A DNA stretch of 64,000 nucleotides from Siderastrea siderea. Its lineage: Eukaryota; Cnidaria; Anthozoa; Scleractinia; Rhizangiidae. Within the stretch, counting starts at the first letter, position 1. Every line of letters starts with the position of its first letter. Below the pieces are notes generated by a model. It was not told the DNA's origin. It did no database searches and worked only from the letters and a program-made list of their open reading frames with translations. The position numbers were made by a program, and so were the translations under genes. The stretch covers positions 68,733,713 to 68,797,712 of the forward strand of contig OZ034967.1 in NCBI GenBank assembly GCA_964030785.1. Reading direction: 5' to 3'. Positions 61,601 to 64,000 of the stretch are shown here, one piece after another.

Positions 61601-61674
61601 GGAAGGAAAATACATTTGCATGGCTACAAGCAAGTTTGGAACTGACGTTGGGGATGTCTCAGTCATTCTCGTGG
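52674..61674 (+). CDS. secreted CUB-Ig protein, 5' exons (gene continues past the last exon)
   Basis: Exons: 52674-52740 (ATG, signal peptide with core ILLALTVSLVFTSTT, phase 1 donor), 60287-60458 and 60795-60967 (CUB domain: starts CGSVVNNTLASPGYPNNYP, later CFYDYLKI, GKYCGEKTG and LTFHSD), 61441-61674 (Ig-like: YTLSCSATGTPP and YICMATSKFG, phase 1-1). Phases 1, 2, 1, 1 join in frame. CUB and Ig domains mediate extracellular protein contacts; the protein could be a matrix component, receptor ectodomain or protease regulator. No downstream exon was identified before 64000, so the C-terminus is unknown. Linking the signal exon to the CUB exons across 7.5 kb is inferred from phase and strand. 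Confidence 0.7.
52875..52979 (+). repeat. tRNA-like SINE head
   Basis: GGTGCGTTGGTAAAGCGCCT resembles an A-box region, and the block runs into the long ATTC tract. Typical of tRNA-derived SINEs with simple-repeat tails, but no convincing B box. Confidence 0.35.
52980..53190. repeat. (ATTC)n grading into (ATTCGTTC)n
   Basis: About 210 bp. Pure ATTC units run to about 53076, then alternating ATTC and GTTC units, ending in degenerate CTTCGTTC. Reads as a long FIHS-type frame, which is not a gene. Confidence 0.95.
53532..54822 (+). pseudogene. candidate exon split by TIR elements
   Basis: After acceptor TTATCATTGACAG a phase-1 frame (matching the signal-peptide exon) runs to the TTAA at 53596, where a 1.04-kb element sits. 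On the far side, keeping one TTAA, the same frame continues from 54648 (FIPQRRGAEIHGNNFAKVRL, then two Cys) to 54822, where a second element begins. The Cys and Gly pattern faintly resembles a PAN/apple domain. It could be an old exon of the CUB-Ig gene or a chance frame. Confidence 0.3.
53600..54643. mobile_element. piggyBac-type element, 20-bp perfect TIR
   Basis: TIR AGAGCCAGTGTCACCCAAAG exact at both ends; TTAA at 53596-53599 and 54644-54647. Contains a direct duplication (about 54189-54343 and 54373-54508), each copy starting with a GATCGATCG-rich block and containing CAGATCTTGAG and ACATCTAGCGATGA. Confidence 0.85.
54823..56252. mobile_element. TIR element with 31-bp perfect TIR, 5-bp TSD
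   Basis: The first and last 31 bp are exact inverse copies beginning CAGTCCGGCACAG and containing the palindrome TTATCAAATTTGATAA. GTTGT flanks both sides. TGACGTCAC lies just inside the left end. No transposase frame. Superfamily uncertain (hAT-like). Confidence 0.75.
56778..57275 (-). pseudogene. chimeric ORF: retroelement linker joined to a CxxC domain
   Basis: 165-codon - strand frame. The first ~50 codons appear to continue the gypsy-like element after a frameshift (NETSKDATLSKLLAEIQSGK is typical of the segment before integrase). The rest is unrelated: a Lys-rich stretch, then APRCRACRKI, GLYVPYEQNF and FYFCPKQQC, a probable zinc-binding C-x2-C pair seen in element-associated cnidarian ORFs. 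The retroelement was probably truncated here and abuts another repeat. CGCGGGT-rich sequence (56510-56600) flanks this side, with inverted counterparts near 60025-60140. Confidence 0.5.
57173..58330 (-). pseudogene. Ty3/gypsy-like pol remnant (RT, RNase H)
   Basis: Longest frame 57389-58156, preceded in the same frame (to about 58265) and, after a frameshift, to about 58330 by RT sequence (SRYITTSITPRG, PFGLSDASEAF). The RT catalytic box is SIDD instead of YxDD; RNase H has TDASPVGLGAIL and DNKPL. A stop at 57386-57388 replaces an expected Trp, and the frame continues to 57173 (YDFRIAHISGNANTADLLSR). Fingers of RT and most of the protease are missing: a retropepsin-like DTG region (about 58500-58540) runs within 200 bp into RT. 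Integrase absent. No LTRs identified. Clearly inactive. Confidence 0.8.
58541..59573 (-). pseudogene. gag remnant of the same element
   Basis: Frame 58541-59209 contains gag-like sequence (FRSRGQRADEPNDTYLTSLR) and degenerate zinc knuckles (YYRCGGKDGHS; GCKKIGHLQKVC) with missing cysteines. The upstream frame, from an ATG at 59573 to 59206, is acidic then has SEWKHWVSALEIYSIALGL. A frame change near 59206 breaks gag. Confidence 0.7.
59790..59960. repeat. fragment related to the 48508-48905 MITE
   Basis: Shares TAATAAGTTTTTCAGTGATT, CAAGTTGTAGTCCATTTCCA and GGTCAAAGGCACT-like blocks with 48640-48800, in the same orientation, with small indels. Confidence 0.7.
60628..60770 (+). repeat. dispersed repeat, probable retroposon 3' segment
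   Basis: Contains TTGTCGAAACGTCAGTCA and a later CACCCGGACGAACATAC. A related inverse copy is broken by a MITE at 16220-16650. It resembles a repeat tail common in marine invertebrate genomes; class not certain. Confidence 0.4.
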
Positions 61675-62149
61675 GTAGGAATTTACTTTTGACTTAAAAT
61701 AACAGACAGGTGTTTATTACCAGCAACAGTGGGAGTGAACAATGTTATGTGGTGGTTTTGGTTTGTCCAAACGCTTAATCAAGGGGTACAAACCCCACTT
61801 GGTTCGTGTCGAGTTGCGTCTCAGTCATATAATGCGCTCAGCATCGACTCAAAGGTCAGTTTGCGGTCTCTCTTCGGCGTTTTATTTTATTTTTTTTTTA
61901 TTTTGCTACGTTCCCATGTCAAGGCAGTCACATTTAGCCTAGTTAGCTTTTCTCTCAAAATTGTTATCTTGTTATTGGTCTTTGCCTTATTTTATCAGCA
62001 TTCTCAAGCATATAAGCCGTTCGCTTGGTGCGGAAGTTTCTTCCATGCCTGCTTACGATGCTGTTATTGTGTAGTACGCTCTTCGCCTTATCTTGGATGT
62101 CTGTGTACATGTCACTCATCCTGTCACTGTTGATATCATTTTTAATGGT
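61675..62149. other. intron or intergenic after the Ig exon
   Basis: A 134-codon open frame (61729-62133) is hydrophobic and T-rich without splice or domain support; likely non-coding. Confidence 0.35.
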
Positions 62150-62265
62150 TTTCAAGGATCAAGGTCAAGGTTTCGAATCCCGCACAAGCCTGAATTATTT
62201 TCGGGCTTTCTTTTAGCAACTGCAAAGGTTGCCTCTATAACTGCGATGATCTTATTTACATTTAA
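62150..62265 (+). repeat. SINE-like tail
   Basis: GGTTTCGAATCCCGC is B-box-like and is followed by a small hairpin (AAGCCTGAATTATTTTCGGGCTT) and GCAACTGC/AACTGCGATGATC words. Confidence 0.4.
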
Positions 62266-62281
62266 TCCCGACGTGTTCGAT

Positions 62282-62450
62282 CAATAAAATCGATAATCGA
62301 TAGCATTCGATAAAAATCGATAAAAATTATTAAATCGTATCGGAAATCGATAAAAATCGATAAAGGGATTGGTTGTGAGTAATCGATAATTATTGATTTT
62401 TCAATTATTCTTATCGATTCTTATCAAACTTATCGATTGTATCGGCGCAA
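62282..62450. repeat. ATCGATAA-rich repeat
   Basis: Repeated AATCGATAAAAATCGATAAA units on the left, and the inverse (TTATCGATT) on the right after about 62390: an imperfect palindromic satellite-like patch. Confidence 0.75.
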
Positions 62451-62639
62451 TATTTTTCCACGTGTTTTAGGTAGGGAAGCATCAGAAATGAACGGTCTTA
62501 TTTAGAAAATATTACCACGTCAATAAGCGATTCTAGAACAATTTTATTGCATCGAACGGTACCATTTACAAACCAACAGGCCTGTAAAATGTTTAACATG
62601 AGTCAGTAGGGAAATGAACATAACAATTGATGCTTGCTC

Positions 62640-63043
62640 AGAAACAAAAACAACAACAACAACAAGCTTTATTTGCATGACTACAACAAAGAATTACAGC
62701 ATTGCAAAAGCCGCTTTAAACTTAATTATCAATTACTTACTTAATTAAAACAACTAAAGAGATTACAAACATTTCTTAACCATTCAGAGAGGTAGCTATT
62801 GTAACTAGTTTGTCTCTTTGTTCAAAGCATGACGAGATGAATGAAATTAATTGATTATAAAATAATCAGTACAATTCATAACATGTGACAATAAGGTCTC
62901 ATGTGATAATAGTCGTAGAAATGGGATTTTAGGTTCTATTTTAGAAAAGAACCTGTCTCTTATCGAAGAATAGCTCGGGCAATCTAGTAAAAAATGAGTT
63001 TCATCTTCAATATATTTGTTACAATTGCAGAGACTACATAAGG
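62640..63043 (-). pseudogene. LINE (non-LTR retrotransposon) 3' end
   Basis: - strand frame CSLCNCNKYIEDETHFLLDC is the Cys/His motif found at the C-terminus of many LINE reverse transcriptases. Stop at 62847, followed by a 3' UTR and a (TTG)n tail (62646-62662 on +). Cut off at about 63043 by the next element, so only the last ~65 codons remain. Confidence 0.75.
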
Positions 63044-64000
63044 GACCGTTCATTTTTTACGAGGTAGGGGGGGCTGGTGGGATTTTTGAACTGTCATTAA
63101 GAAGTTGCATGGCCCCCCCTCAGTCAATAAATTTTTTCCCATGGCCCCCCCAATAAGGGTAATTTTTTTTGGGTGACCCCCCCCCCCAAAAATAAAAGGA
63201 AAAAAGAAAACTCAGTTTTAAAAGCCAGCTATGCATACTGTACAGTTAACAAAACCATCTTTTTGACAATATCATTATATTACCATTAATACTGCAGTTG
63301 CATTTGCCACTTTTAACTGTACTAAGTCAGCAAAAGAGAAATGTTTCAGCTCGCTATAAACTTTGAATTCGTTGAAGAGTCAAAAAAAAAAGAAAAATCA
63401 ATTTCTGACCTTCTGGTTATGGCTCTTCCTGAACGTGTTGTGGCTGGCCTCTCAACTTCTTCGTCATCGATGAAGGCACCTTCTTCATCGTCATCGATGA
63501 AGGCAAGAATGACATCATTCGATTCGTCTCTTTCACTGCTGCTTTTGCTTCCACTGTTGTCGTCTTCGTCGCTATCATCGTTATCAATGTCTAGCAAAGA
63601 TTCATTTTCAGCAGAGTCTTTTTCTTTCAATCTTGTTTGTAGCAGATCAGTTCTTTTAGGATTCATTTGGAGAAGCCAGTGTCTGGCAATTACCTTAACC
63701 TTGTCATGTTTGGTGCTCTTCAGAAGTTTGTCTAGTCTACTGTGCTTGAGGTATTTGTTAAGCTCTGCCACTCGAAGCTTTTGTAATTTTGTCGGATCTT
63801 CGCACAAATCTTTCCAAGCATAATCCTCATGATTTTTCTCCCTCGCCCTCTGGCTTTCCTTGGCCCTCTCCTCTGCCCTCTTCTTCTTTTTGAAATCTAC
63901 CACCTCAAGATGCTTAAGGTGTTCAACAACAAACTTTGGCTTAACAATGAACTTGTCATAAAATGCTGCCACACTTTCTGAATCTGACAAAACTAGCCTG
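63044..64000 (-). mobile_element. DNA transposon, partial (runs off the window)
   Basis: The left end begins GGGACCGTTCATTTTTTACG, followed by subterminal runs of G and C (63065-63190), then a - strand ORF. The right end is outside the window, so the TSD cannot be checked. Confidence 0.55.
63346..63990 (-). CDS. transposon-associated ORF, SAP-like segment
   Basis: 214 codons open from 63990 to the stop near 63346. The N-terminal part has AAFYDKFIVKPKFVVEHLKH and a Lys/Glu/Arg-rich coiled-coil-like stretch. The centre, LRVAELNKYLKHSRLDKLLK, resembles a SAP-type DNA-binding helix pair. Then an acidic DNDDSDEDD run and the basic terminus TRSGRAITRRSEIDF. This architecture recurs in cnidarian element ORFs; I infer a C-terminal transposon protein rather than a host gene. 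May extend upstream beyond the window. Confidence 0.5.
   Translation of the reverse strand: MSDSESVAAFYDKFIVKPKFVVEHLKHLEVVDFKKKKRAEERAKESQRAREKNHEDYAWKDLCEDPTKLQKLRVAELNKYLKHSRLDKLLKSTKHDKVKVIARHWLLQMNPKRTDLLQTRLKEKDSAENESLLDIDNDDSDEDDNSGSKSSSERDESNDVILAFIDDDEEGAFIDDEEVERPATTRSGRAITRRSEIDFSFFFDSSTNSKFIAS

Noticed and set aside
63341..63823. 160-codon Ser/Leu-rich + strand frame
   Set aside because: Antisense shadow of the acidic - strand ORF.
1..64000. tRNA or rRNA genes
   Set aside because: Only SINE-like A- or B-box fragments were seen; no complete cloverleaf or rRNA segment.

Overview
This is eukaryotic genomic DNA. Coding sequence is sparse and split into short exons with GT-AG introns. 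Between the genes lie many short DNA transposons with terminal inverted repeats (TIRs), decayed retroelements and microsatellites. The protein set (furin-type proprotein convertase, CUB-Ig secreted protein, Cys-rich exon modules) and the repeat style suggest an anthozoan cnidarian, most likely a stony coral. That assignment is inference: nothing in the window is species-diagnostic.

Layout: 0-11 kb is gene-free and holds at least five TIR elements, four of them with clear target-site duplications (TSDs). 11.3-24.0 kb, + strand, is a complete 13-exon furin/kexin-type proprotein convertase of 1307 aa. Its last exon carries about 696 extra residues inside the P-domain. 24-29 kb is mostly non-coding and holds a 1.83-kb DNA element with a decayed ORF. 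At 29.5-32.5 kb, short + strand terminal exons converge on the 3' end of a - strand Cys-rich gene. 32.5-38.2 kb is repeats. 38.4-49.2 kb is a very large imperfect inverted repeat (arms about 5.6 and 3.9 kb) containing decayed copies of a small exon family; several transposons sit in one arm only, so the other arm shows the empty site. 50.2-52.0 kb is a second inverted repeat with a heptamer minisatellite. 52.7-61.7 kb is the 5' part of a + strand gene with a signal peptide, a CUB domain and an Ig domain; its first large intron is filled with transposons and a broken Ty3/gypsy-like element. 62-64 kb holds a SINE-like tail, a LINE 3' end and a DNA-transposon ORF running off the window.

The convertase and the CUB-Ig protein would act in the secretory pathway or extracellularly. 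Nothing in the sequence links the genes functionally. The strongest candidate for something new is the convertase with the giant P-domain insertion (Lys-rich, then Ser-Gly-rich, then acidic). Second is the large palindrome, which acts as a natural record of transposon insertion.
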